A stretch of 64,000 nt of DNA. It comes from Micromonospora ureilytica (lineage in GTDB: Bacteria > Actinomycetota > Actinomycetes > Mycobacteriales > Micromonosporaceae). The notes beneath the pieces were generated by a model. It was not told the origin of the DNA. It did not search any database and saw only the letters and a list, made by a program, of their open reading frames with translations. Of this stretch, positions 44,040-52,249 are shown one piece after another. The position numbers and the translations under genes were made by a program. The stretch is from positions 2,542,001 through 2,606,000 of the forward strand of contig NZ_JADOTX010000001.1 in assembly GCF_015751765.1 (NCBI RefSeq). Direction: 5' to 3'. How positions within the stretch are numbered: the first letter of the stretch is position 1; every line of letters begins with the position of its first letter.

Positions 44040-44798
44040 TCAGAGTCGGCGGCCGCTGGCGTCGCGGGCGATGATGCCGTCCAGCCGCTCCCCCGGAGTG
44101 AGCCGCGCCGGGTCGAACCAGAAGACCAGCACCTGCTTGTCGCCACTCCATGGCACCACTCGGGCGTCGACCTGCCGACCGTCGACGGTGCCGATGATCC
44201 GCTTGGCGGGCCCGACGAAGTAGCCGAAGGTGGGCACCGGCGCGGCAAAGCCCTCGTCGTAGCCGATCTGGTGGAACCCGGCGCTGCGGTCGCTGCCGTA
44301 GACATCGTTGACCAGGATGTCGGTGCTCAACGAGCCGTCCGGAGCCTGGCGACCGGCGGCCAGTCCGATGGACACCTTGGGCTCACCGGGCAGGGACACC
44401 GGGACGAAGTAGTAGACCCGACGCTCGGCGCCGTGCCGCACCCCGCTGTCCACGATCTGGCCCAGGGGCTTCGGTGGCGGCTCGTCGCGGCCCACCGTCG
44501 GCGGCGGCGTGGAGCCCAGCGACTTCTCCGCCCACGGCGAGACACCCACCGACGGTGGAGCGACGGCGACCGGCGGCGGGTGCTCGGCCGGCGCCGGATC
44601 GCCCGGCCCGGACGCGCCGACCGCCACCACGACGACCACGGCGGCCAGGCCGGTCGCGAGCGTCGCCGCCCCGGCCCCGGCGACGCGTCGACGGGTACGC
44701 AACCGACGGCCCTCGCGCATCACAGTGTCCAGATCGAGCACCGCGTCGGGGCGCTCGGTCGCCCGCATGGCGTGGCGGAGTCTTTCCAGCTCGCTCAT
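44040..44798 (-). CDS. Single-pass membrane protein, probable anti-sigma partner
   Basis: The 252-residue protein has a cytoplasmic N-terminus (MSELERLRHAMRATERPDAVLDLDTVMREGRRLRTRRR), one membrane helix (about 40-62) and an extracytoplasmic region with Pro-rich spacer and a beta-rich domain (RVYYFVPVSLPGEPKVSIGLA; GTVDGRQVDARVVPW). It overlaps the SigE-type sigma gene by 4 bases, as anti-sigma factors do. It lacks a recognisable HxxxCxxC zinc anti-sigma domain, so the role is inferred from genomic position. Confidence 0.72.
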   Translation of the reverse strand: MSELERLRHAMRATERPDAVLDLDTVMREGRRLRTRRRVAGAGAATLATGLAAVVVVVAVGASGPGDPAPAEHPPPVAVAPPSVGVSPWAEKSLGSTPPPTVGRDEPPPKPLGQIVDSGVRHGAERRVYYFVPVSLPGEPKVSIGLAAGRQAPDGSLSTDILVNDVYGSDRSAGFHQIGYDEGFAAPVPTFGYFVGPAKRIIGTVDGRQVDARVVPWSGDKQVLVFWFDPARLTPGERLDGIIARDASGRRL

Positions 44799-45295
44799 CG
44801 GCGCGCCTCCTCGTCGGCCGTGCGGGGCGCGGCGGTGCGCAACTTCTCCAGAGCTCGCGAGCTGGTGCTCTTGACAGTGCCGACGGATACGGAAAGTTCC
44901 CGGGCCACCTGCGCCTCCGGCAGGTCGAAGTAGTAGCGCAGAACGACGATGGCGCGCTCCCGGGGGCTGAGCGCACCGAGGATGGTGATCAACCAGCGCC
45001 GGGTGGCCACATCGTCGGCCACGTCGCCACGCCGCTGCTCCGGCACCTCCTCGGTCGGATACTCCCGCATCGGCCGTCGCCACCCGTCGACCAGATGGTT
45101 GACAAGCGTGCGGCGGGCGTACCCGTAGGCGTCGTCGTCGTGGATCCGCGACCACGACGCGTAGGTGCGGACCAGGGCGGTCTGCGCGGCGTCCTCGGCC
45201 TGGTGGTGGTCGCCGGTCATCAGGTACGCGGCATGCACCAGTCGCGCGGACGCCGCCCGCGCGAACTCGACGAATTCCGCGTCACCCCGCGCCAC
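44795..45295 (-). CDS. SigE-family ECF RNA polymerase sigma factor
   Basis: The 166-residue sigma factor has region 2 (FVEFARAASARLVHAAYLMTGDHHQAEDAAQTALVRTYASW) and region 4 (LSPRERAIVVLRYYFDLPEAQVARELSVSVGTVKSTSSRALEKLR), typical of the actinobacterial SigE/TIGR02983 type. GTG 45295 is chosen because GGGGAGGG lies 6 bases upstream; a GTG 7 codons earlier is in frame. The membrane protein gene overlaps its 3' end. A long inverted repeat lies in the divergent promoter region. Confidence 0.88.
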   Translation of the reverse strand: MARGDAEFVEFARAASARLVHAAYLMTGDHHQAEDAAQTALVRTYASWSRIHDDDAYGYARRTLVNHLVDGWRRPMREYPTEEVPEQRRGDVADDVATRRWLITILGALSPRERAIVVLRYYFDLPEAQVARELSVSVGTVKSTSSRALEKLRTAAPRTADEEARR

Positions 45296-45325
45296 CGCGA
45301 ACCCTCCCCGTGCCACAGAGCTACA

Positions 45326-45390
45326 GACGGGTGAGGCCGGGAAAAGGTTGAGCCCTGGGTCACATCAACTTTTGGCCACGGTCACCCGTC
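45326..45390 (+). promoter_or_regulatory. Inverted repeat flanking the divergent sigma/lipoprotein promoters
   Basis: GACGGGTGA (45326-45334) and TCACCCGTC (45382-45390) are perfect 9-base inverse complements 47 bases apart. They lie between the sigma-factor start (45295) and the DUF3152 lipoprotein start (45434), so the arms could be paired operator sites for both promoters. Confidence 0.4.
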
Positions 45391-45433
45391 TTCTCCTCCG
45401 CGCCGCCGCCGAGCGACGCGCGAGGGGAGAGAC

Positions 45434-46264
45434 ATGTCGACGAAGGTTACCCGCCGCTGGGGTCCCGCTTCGATGGCGTCGCTGCTGGTGGTGGCGCTGC
45501 TCACCGGATGCGGCCTACCGGCCGCCGGGCAACCCACCGCCGACCCGGTCGCCGCCGGACCGCTGCCCGGCGGACCGGCGACACCCACCGGCCGGCCGAC
45601 CGCAACCAGCGCGGTTCGACCCAGTTCCGCGCCCGTCGCCCCGGTCAGCTACCCCGCCACCGGCGGTAACCGCTGGTCGGTGGCGCCCGGCGAGGCAACG
45701 CCCGGACGCGCGACGGCCGGCCGGTTGCTGCGCTACCGGGTCGCCGTGGAGCGCGACATCCGGGGCCTGCCGGCGACCGACATCGCCACGGCGATCACCA
45801 CGACGTTGAACGACAGGCGCGGGTGGACGGCGGGCGGGGCGTGGCGGCTGCGCCGGGTCGGCGCCGGCGAACCGACCGACTTCACCATCTACCTGGCGAC
45901 CCCCGGCACCCGCGACACCCTCTGCCAGGACGTGCCGGACGCCTACACCTCCTGCCGCAACGGTGGCCGGGTGGTGCTGAACGTGGCGCGTTGGGTCAAG
46001 GGGGTGCCGGGTTACGGCGCCAGCCTGGACAGCTACCGGCAGTACATGGTCAACCACGAGGTGGGGCACAAACTCGGGTACGGCCACGAGCGGTGCCCCG
46101 GGCGGGGCCGGCCGGCGCCGGTGATGCAGCAGCAGACGCTGGGGCTGCACGGCTGCGCCGCGAACGCCTGGCCGTACCCGAAGGGCAAGGTCCGCTACAG
46201 CGGGCCGGTCGGGGCGTACGACGACGCAATCCCCCGGCGTGAGGGCGCCTACTCGGCGCACTGA
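45434..46264 (+). CDS. DUF3152-family zincin-like lipoprotein
   Basis: The 276-residue protein has a lipoprotein signal (SLLVVALLTGC; Cys26 predicted lipidated), a Thr/Pro-rich spacer (30-75) and a metzincin-like domain. The zinc motif is HEVGHKLGYGH with His208, Glu209, His212 and His218, matching HExxHxxGxxH; a downstream PVMQQQTLGLHGC has a Met-turn-like residue. DUF3152 proteins are predicted secreted zinc peptidases of actinobacteria. The divergent sigma factor may control it. Confidence 0.82.
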   Translation: MSTKVTRRWGPASMASLLVVALLTGCGLPAAGQPTADPVAAGPLPGGPATPTGRPTATSAVRPSSAPVAPVSYPATGGNRWSVAPGEATPGRATAGRLLRYRVAVERDIRGLPATDIATAITTTLNDRRGWTAGGAWRLRRVGAGEPTDFTIYLATPGTRDTLCQDVPDAYTSCRNGGRVVLNVARWVKGVPGYGASLDSYRQYMVNHEVGHKLGYGHERCPGRGRPAPVMQQQTLGLHGCAANAWPYPKGKVRYSGPVGAYDDAIPRREGAYSAH

Positions 46265-46281
46265 GACCGACGCCGGGGCCC

Positions 46282-46935
46282 TCAGGTTCGCCGACGGCGC
46301 TCCTGTTCGAGTCGCTCGTCCAGCCGGCCCATCTCGTAGATGGCGTTGAGGCTGGTCGGCAACCGGCTGACGTTGTCCGGCACCGGCCCGAGGTCCGGCG
46401 GCGGGCCGGAATCCGGTACGGGACCGGGGTCGGGCGTCCGCGTGGCGGCGGGGACCGGGGCCCGGCGGCGCAGGATCAGCAGTGCCAGCACCGCGAGGAC
46501 CGCCACCACCAACAGGTACGACACGGGTGGCCAGGCGTTGCGGGTGGGGCTGGCGAGCGCCGGCGCGGCGGCCGGCGCGGAAGTGTCGCCGTCGCGCTGC
46601 GGCACGGCGGCCTCGCGGGTGCCGGTGCCCTCGTCAGCGGTGCGCGGATCGGGGGCGGCGGGTGCGGGGACACCGCCCGCCGAGGCGGCGGGCACGGGGA
46701 TCGCCACGGGCTCCACCGGGCTGGGCTGACCGGCGACCGGTGGCCGACTCGGCGTGGACGGCCGGGTGGGCGTGACGCTCGGCGCGGGAGCAGCACTCGG
46801 CGTAACGCCGCCGAGCAGGTCGTCGACGATCTGGCCGACGCCACCGATGATGTCACCGAGCGGATCCGAGGTGACCGACGGGGACGGCGCGGGCGCGAGG
46901 GCGAGGGTCAGCGCGAGGACGACGACGGTAGGCAT
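46282..46935 (-). CDS. Pro/Ala-rich secreted protein with a C-terminal membrane helix
   Basis: The 217-residue protein has an N-terminal signal-like segment, a long low-complexity Pro/Thr/Ala region (about 20-130), a membrane helix near 142-160 (PVSYLLVVAVLAVLALLIL), and a cytoplasmic tail (RLPTSLNAIYEMGRLDERLEQERRRRT). ATG 46935 has GGAGG upstream. No domain is recognisable. It lies between the protease and the DUF3152 gene (convergent). A surface stalk or spacer role is possible. Confidence 0.65.
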   Translation of the reverse strand: MPTVVVLALTLALAPAPSPSVTSDPLGDIIGGVGQIVDDLLGGVTPSAAPAPSVTPTRPSTPSRPPVAGQPSPVEPVAIPVPAASAGGVPAPAAPDPRTADEGTGTREAAVPQRDGDTSAPAAAPALASPTRNAWPPVSYLLVVAVLAVLALLILRRRAPVPAATRTPDPGPVPDSGPPPDLGPVPDNVSRLPTSLNAIYEMGRLDERLEQERRRRT

Positions 46936-47060
46936 GAAGCCACCTCCGATGTGCCGAATATGCACGCACCGTACCGCATCGTGGGATGGCGTGGGTGACA
47001 CCGGCACACTGGGGCGGGGGCGCGTCTGCCGCTCGCCCCCGCCCGCGATGTCAGTGGCGG

Positions 47061-48242
47061 TCAGACGGGCAGGCCACCGACCTGAGTGGAGATCCACGAT
47101 CGGATCGACGGCAGGTCGACGTAGATGGACGGGCCGGTGGCGCAGGTGGAGTTGTTGTTGCCGGCCCGGCTTGTCGCACCGATCAGGTTCCACACTCCGT
47201 TGACCTGGCGCACCTGCGGCCCGCCCGAGTCGCCGTAGCAGGCGCCGGAGTTGCCGTTGGTGTTGTTGGTGCAGATCTCGTACGTGCCGTTGATGCCGGA
47301 GCACCTGCTGTCGGCCACGATGGACGTGTCCAGTTCGTTGGCCACAGCCGGAGCCGACCCGCAGCCCCGCGGGGCACAGGTCTGGCCCCAGCCGATGATC
47401 CGGGTGGCGGTGCCGACCGCGCCGGAGGTGCTCGGGATCGGGGCCTGCGCGTACGCGACCGAGCTGGCCAGTTGCAGCAGCTTGACGTCGACGCTCGGGT
47501 GGTTGACCGCACGGGTCACCCGCACCACGGTCCCGCCGCTGGAACGGTTGACGCTGCCCACCCGTACCGAGGACGGCGTCGAACAGTGCTTGGCGGTGAC
47601 CGCCCAGTTGCCCTTGATCAGGGTGCCGGTGCAGCCGGAGACGTACACCATGAAGGGATAGTTCTCGGTGGCCGGCCGGCCGCCGACCACCAGCGGGCCG
47701 ATGTCCGAGGCGCCGTTCCAGGTGTACGTCGTGCTGGCCGGCGCGGCCAGGGCGCCGGCGAACAACGAGTTCACCCGGGTCGCCTCGGCCGCGCTGGGGT
47801 TCGCGTTGCGACAGGACACCGGAGCGCTGCTGCCGGACATCAGGTCGGAACAGAGGCCGGTGCGCCGGTCCGGCAGGCCCAGGATGTGGCCGACTTCGTG
47901 GGTGGCGATGCGGGTGCGGTCGTAGCCCTGGTTGACGGCCGTGCGGCCCATCCAGATCCGGCCCGAGCCGAGACCGGTCGGCTGCGCGCGGGGCCAGCCG
48001 TCGTCGACGTAGATGGTGATGCTGGCCGGGGTGCCGGCCAGGAGCCGGACGTTGCTGACCCGGCTGTTCCAGATCTGCGCCGCCTGGTCGAAGTTGGTAC
48101 GGAACTCGCCGGTCCGGCTCGCGTCGTAGTAGACGGTCCGGACAGCGGCGGCCGGCGCACCGGTGGCGAGCTGCATCCCGGCCGCCGCCAGGATAGCCAC
48201 CAGCATGGCCAGCGCCGCGCGTCTCAGTTGTCCTCGGAACAT
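47061..48242 (-). CDS. Secreted protein combining snapalysin (M7) and trypsin-like (S1) domains
   Basis: The 393-residue protein has a signal peptide (1-30), a snapalysin-like zinc domain (about 33-165) with HEVGHILGLPD (His115, Glu116, His119, Asp125) as the metalloprotease site, and a chymotrypsin-fold serine protease domain (about 170-393) with the triad His219 (TAKHC), Asp252 (HPSVDVKL) and Ser339 (GDSGGP). Both active sites look complete. It should act outside the cell on proteins. ATG 48242 has GGGGAG 7 bases upstream. Whether the two domains are separated by self-cleavage cannot be told from sequence. Confidence 0.88.
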   Translation of the reverse strand: MFRGQLRRAALAMLVAILAAAGMQLATGAPAAAVRTVYYDASRTGEFRTNFDQAAQIWNSRVSNVRLLAGTPASITIYVDDGWPRAQPTGLGSGRIWMGRTAVNQGYDRTRIATHEVGHILGLPDRRTGLCSDLMSGSSAPVSCRNANPSAAEATRVNSLFAGALAAPASTTYTWNGASDIGPLVVGGRPATENYPFMVYVSGCTGTLIKGNWAVTAKHCSTPSSVRVGSVNRSSGGTVVRVTRAVNHPSVDVKLLQLASSVAYAQAPIPSTSGAVGTATRIIGWGQTCAPRGCGSAPAVANELDTSIVADSRCSGINGTYEICTNNTNGNSGACYGDSGGPQVRQVNGVWNLIGATSRAGNNNSTCATGPSIYVDLPSIRSWISTQVGGLPV

Positions 48243-48392
48243 CGGGTACTCCCCTGCGGTCGTCCGGCGGCCGTCGGTCACCGGCTCATCGATACACGTA
48301 GATATTAATGTGACGGCGAGCGATGTTCGGCATAGCGGAAGCGTCATACCGCCGAGACTCGCCAGCGTCCTGGTGGGTCCCGTCGACCGGTC

Positions 48393-49376
48393 TCAGGTGA
48401 CAGCCGTACCGCTGGCGGCGAGCAGCGCCTCGGCCGCGGCTGTGCGGGCATAGAGGACGAAACGTCCGACCCGGTGTGTGCCGACGAGGCCGACGTCACG
48501 CAGCGCGCCGAGGTGCTGGGACACGGTGCCCGGGGTGAGCCGGCACCGCTCGGCGAGTTCCAGTGTCGACGTCGGTACGGCCAGCTCGTGCAGCAGCGCC
48601 GCGCGGGTCCGACCCAGGACCCGGGCGAGCGCGTGCCCGTGCGAGGTCCGATCCCGTTCCCAGAGGGTGGCCACTGCCCGCGCCGGGAAGCGCAGCACCG
48701 GTTGTCCAGGAGAGCCAAAATTCGACCACACCCGGCGTCCGATGAATACCGACGGTACGAGCAGCAGGCCCCGCCCGTCGAGTCGCACCGTGCCGCTCCG
48801 GGTCAGGTGCTCCACCGACAGCGTGTCGGCTTTCAATTGGACGAAGGGATCAAGGTGGTTGAGCAAGCCATGAACTCCGTCGGTGGCCATGCGCTGTGCG
48901 CCGAGGAGCACTTCCCGCTCCAGCAGAGTGTGCATCCGGGGCCAGTAGGGTGCGATGACCGCGTCGACATACGCCCGGACCGCCTCGGCCAGCCGAGTCA
49001 GGTGACCCGGCGGGTCGGCATAGAGCGCCACCAGGAGCGACGACCGCGGGCCGGACAGCGCGTCGAGGCTGGCCCGCACCGCTTCGGCAGGGGTGGCAAC
49101 GAGGGACGCCAGCTCGATCTCAAGGGTGGGCTGTGAGGTGGCCGGCGGCGGACAGACGAAGGTCGGGATGATCGGCGTCGGCATCTGCACCAGATCGGCA
49201 AGGAGCTGCCACCGCACGCCGGCCAAGCGTGGCTGGACCCGCTCGTACCAGGCCAGATGCTCCGGAAACTGATGCGGCCGCTTGATGATCCGCACGCTCG
49301 CCACAGCTTCCCACAGCGGTGACACCGCGAATCGGGTCATCGCCAGGTCCCGCACGTTCAGACCGACCAGCATCAT
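48393..49376 (-). CDS. ArsR-type winged-helix regulator with an N-terminal DUF5937-like domain
   Basis: The 327-residue protein has a long N-terminal domain (about 1-245; RFAVSPLWEAVASVRIIKRPHQFPEHLAWYERV) and a C-terminal winged helix of ArsR type (about 250-325; LARVLGRTRAALLHELAVPTSTLELAERCRLTPGTVSQHLGALRDVGLV). The layout is that of DUF5937-type regulators common in actinobacteria. ATG 49376 or 49373 is the start. It is divergent from an MFS exporter 73 bases away, so it probably regulates that transporter. Confidence 0.83.
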   Translation of the reverse strand: MMLVGLNVRDLAMTRFAVSPLWEAVASVRIIKRPHQFPEHLAWYERVQPRLAGVRWQLLADLVQMPTPIIPTFVCPPPATSQPTLEIELASLVATPAEAVRASLDALSGPRSSLLVALYADPPGHLTRLAEAVRAYVDAVIAPYWPRMHTLLEREVLLGAQRMATDGVHGLLNHLDPFVQLKADTLSVEHLTRSGTVRLDGRGLLLVPSVFIGRRVWSNFGSPGQPVLRFPARAVATLWERDRTSHGHALARVLGRTRAALLHELAVPTSTLELAERCRLTPGTVSQHLGALRDVGLVGTHRVGRFVLYARTAAAEALLAASGTAVT

Positions 49377-49449
49377 TGGACGCCCCCGACGGATTCGGCG
49401 AGAGTCAAATCTATCGGTTCGAGGTGCTGCCGCCGGCAGCGTGGGCGGC

Positions 49450-50712
49450 ATGACCACCGCCTCGATGACGACCGGATCCAAGGGCCAGCCCAACCCCTGG
49501 CCGCGTTCCTTCCGACTGCTCTACGCCGCCGCCCTCATCGATGGCGTCGGCTTCCACATCGGCCAGTTGGCCGTGCCGGTGTTGGCGGTGTCCCTACTCT
49601 CGGCAAGCCCCGGCGAGGTGGGGCTGCTCGGTGCGCTGAGCACCGCCGCGTTTTTACTGATCGGTCTGCCGGCCGGAGTCTGGGTCGACCGGCTGCCGCG
49701 TCGCGCCGTCCTGCTCACCGCCGATCTCACCCGGGCTGCGCTGGTGGCCTCGGTGCCGGTGGCGTGGTGGGCCGGGTGGCTGACCATCCCGCAGCTGTAC
49801 CTGGTGGTACTGCTGACCGGAGTCGGCACCGTCTTCGCCGACGTCGCTGCGCAGAGCTATCTGCCGGAGCTGGTCGGCCGGGGCCGGTTGGTGGCGGCGA
49901 ACGCACTGATGATGAGCACCAATGCGACCGTGCAGATTGCAGGTCGCGGGCTGGGCGGGATCGTCGTACAGGTGCTCACTGCGCCGGTCGCGATCGTGCT
50001 GGACGCGGTGACCTTCGTGGTGTCCGGTGTGATTCTGACCCGGATCCGTGCCGAAGCACCCCGCCGACGTCCGCCGCGGGTGCCGGGCGGTTTCGTCCAG
50101 CAGCTCGGCGCGGGGGTCAGGCACGTGACCGGCAACCCCCTGCTCCGCCCGCTGGCCCTCTCGACCGCGAGCATCAACCTGAGCATGCAGCTCACCACCA
50201 CTCTGCTTCCGGTGGTGTTCCTACGCGAGTTGGGGCTGGGCGCCGCTGCCCTCGGCCTGTTCCTCGGCGTGGGCGGGATCGGCGCCTTGCTCGGAGCAGT
50301 GACCGCGCGCCCGCTCGCCGAGCGGATAGGCCATGGTCGCGCTCTCTGGCTGCCCGGGCTGCTCGTTGCGCCGCTCGGCGGGTTGGTCACGCTGATCGAC
50401 ACCGGGCCGATGCTCTGGGTGGCGGCTGTCGGTTGGCTGGCTTTGGCCTGGCGGACGGGAGTAGGCAACGTGATCGGGGTCAGCCTGCGCCAGGGCGCCA
50501 CCCCCGACGCGTTGCTCGGGCGGATGAACGCCACCTTCCGGTTTCTGCTCACCGGGGCGCTCACCATCGGCGCAGTGCTCGCCGGAGTACTCGGACAGTA
50601 CGGAGGCGTCCGTACCGCGCTGGTGGTCGGCGCGCTCGCGAACGCGGTGACATGGCTTCCGGTGTTCTGCTCCCCGCTACGCACGCTCCACCGGCCGCCC
50701 ACAGTCGACTGA
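49450..50712 (+). CDS. MFS transporter (MFS_3-like)
   Basis: The 420-residue protein has about twelve helices, the MFS loop VDRLPRRAVLLTADL after helix 2 and FADVAAQSYLPELV after helix 4. It is of the same actinobacterial MFS_3 group as the gene at 16596. Export of a drug-like compound is the family default. The ArsR/DUF5937-type regulator is divergent. ATG 49450 is chosen; frames starting earlier run into the control region. Confidence 0.85.
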   Translation: MTTASMTTGSKGQPNPWPRSFRLLYAAALIDGVGFHIGQLAVPVLAVSLLSASPGEVGLLGALSTAAFLLIGLPAGVWVDRLPRRAVLLTADLTRAALVASVPVAWWAGWLTIPQLYLVVLLTGVGTVFADVAAQSYLPELVGRGRLVAANALMMSTNATVQIAGRGLGGIVVQVLTAPVAIVLDAVTFVVSGVILTRIRAEAPRRRPPRVPGGFVQQLGAGVRHVTGNPLLRPLALSTASINLSMQLTTTLLPVVFLRELGLGAAALGLFLGVGGIGALLGAVTARPLAERIGHGRALWLPGLLVAPLGGLVTLIDTGPMLWVAAVGWLALAWRTGVGNVIGVSLRQGATPDALLGRMNATFRFLLTGALTIGAVLAGVLGQYGGVRTALVVGALANAVTWLPVFCSPLRTLHRPPTVD

Positions 50713-50842
50713 ACATCGACCACTGTTACTCAGCGGTTACCCGGCAGCGAAGTTCCCGCGTCGAGAGGAGACAACTGTGGCGGCAGAGGGTCACCGGCAG
50801 CGCCGCCACCACGTGGCCCCGAGTCTCGAACGGAGAACCACG

Positions 50843-51406
50843 ATGAGGATCAAGAGCGCACTGACAGCGGTGGTGGTCGTCCTCGCCGGCTTGGTCGTCG
50901 GCGCGGGCAGCAGCTCCGCAGCCGGCACCACGACCGGGACGGCGTACTGCGGGATCACCTGGGGCAGCGCGGAGAAAACGGCCGGCGCGCTCAGCGACGC
51001 CCCGCTGGTCGACGTACGGACCGGCCGGCACGACTGCTACGACCGGGTGGTGTTCGAGTTCGCCGGCCCGGTCGACGGATACGCCGTCGGTTACGGCGAG
51101 ACGTGGACCGAGGGCGAGGGGTTGGCGCTGTCGCCGTACACCGCCGGAGGCGCGCTGCTGCGGGTCTCGCTGCGGGCCCCGGCGTACGACGACGACCACC
51201 TGGGCACCGTGCCCTACGCGGTCGGCGAGCACGTGGCGAACCTGTTGCGCTACCCGACGCTGCGCGACGTGGTCTTCGGCGGCAGCTTCGAGGGTTACAG
51301 CACCTTCGCGGTCGGCGTACGGGCCCGGTTGCCGTTCCGCACGTTCGTGCTGGCTGGGCCGGGCACCCACAGTCGGATCGTGCTCGACGTGGCCCACCAG
51401 TGGTGA
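50843..51406 (+). CDS. Secreted AMIN-like domain protein
   Basis: The 187-residue protein has a Sec signal (1-27, ending SSSAA) and one beta-rich domain (TGRHDCYDRVVFEFAGPVDGYAVGY; VGEHVANLLRYPTLRDVVFGGSFEGYSTFAVGVRA) of the AMIN-like type seen in actinobacterial (lipo)proteins. Two Cys (YCGITWG and HDCYDR) may pair. No enzyme motif is present; a cell-envelope binding role is likely. The start is ATG 50843. Confidence 0.78.
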   Translation: MRIKSALTAVVVVLAGLVVGAGSSSAAGTTTGTAYCGITWGSAEKTAGALSDAPLVDVRTGRHDCYDRVVFEFAGPVDGYAVGYGETWTEGEGLALSPYTAGGALLRVSLRAPAYDDDHLGTVPYAVGEHVANLLRYPTLRDVVFGGSFEGYSTFAVGVRARLPFRTFVLAGPGTHSRIVLDVAHQW

Positions 51407-51507
51407 CCTAACGGGAACTCGGCCGTCATCGGCCGATTGGATGGACTGGAACGGCGATCGGCCATTTCCATGTGCGACGGGCACCTCGCTACGCCTAGGA
51501 AGGAGCC

Positions 51508-52242
51508 ATGACCAACGAGGTGACCGTTCCCCTGCTGCCCTGCGCGTCCATCGACGACATCGTCACCTTCTACGAGGTGCTCGGCTTCCAGACCACGTAC
51601 AAGCAGCGCAAGCCCAACCCATACGTGGCGTTGCGCCGCGAGGATCTGCATCTGCACTTCTTCGAGATGGCCGGTTTCGACCCCGAGCAGTCCTACGGCT
51701 CCTGCCTCGTCCTCACCTCGGACATCGCGGAGTTGCACCGGGCCTTTGCGGCGGGCATGCGGGCCGCGTACGGCAAGGTGCTGGTGTCCGGAACGCCACG
51801 GATGACGCGTCCCCGGGTGCGACGGAACTACGACGGGCTGGGCGGGTTCAGCCTCATCGACCCAGGTGGCAACTGGATCCGCGTCGTCCAGAACGCCGCC
51901 ACGACCCCCGCCGTGGCGGCGGCTCCCTCCGGGCGGCTGGCGAAAGCCCTCGCGAACGCCATCGTGCAGGGCGACTCCAAGGGTGACGTCGGGCAGGCCA
52001 TCCGAATCCTCGACAGCACACTCGCCCGCCCGCAATCCGGTGACGACCCGGTCGCACTGGTAGAGGTCCTCGTCTACCGCGCCGAACTGGCAATGGTCCT
52101 GCGGGACGAGGAAACCGCACGGGAGATGCTGGCCCGCGCTAACGCCGTCGTGCTCAGTGCCGACGAGACCCAGCGGGCGGCACCGACGTTCGAAGCCGCA
52201 GCCGACCTCTTGAGGTCCTGCGCACCCACGTCGACGGTGTAG
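51508..52242 (+). CDS. VOC-family protein with a C-terminal helical extension
   Basis: The 244-residue protein has an N-terminal VOC domain of bleomycin-resistance type (LPCASIDDIVTFYEVLGFQTTYKQR; LHLHFFEMAGFDPEQSYGSC; FSLIDPGGNWIRVVQN, to about residue 130) and an extra helical segment of about 110 residues (AIRILDSTLARPQ; LVEVLVYRAELAMVLRDEETAREMLARANAV) resembling TPR-like helices. AGGAAGGAG lies 5 bases before the ATG. It ends seven bases before the convergent sigma factor gene. Confidence 0.82.
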   Translation: MTNEVTVPLLPCASIDDIVTFYEVLGFQTTYKQRKPNPYVALRREDLHLHFFEMAGFDPEQSYGSCLVLTSDIAELHRAFAAGMRAAYGKVLVSGTPRMTRPRVRRNYDGLGGFSLIDPGGNWIRVVQNAATTPAVAAAPSGRLAKALANAIVQGDSKGDVGQAIRILDSTLARPQSGDDPVALVEVLVYRAELAMVLRDEETAREMLARANAVVLSADETQRAAPTFEAAADLLRSCAPTSTV

Positions 52243-52249
52243 GTGGCGG

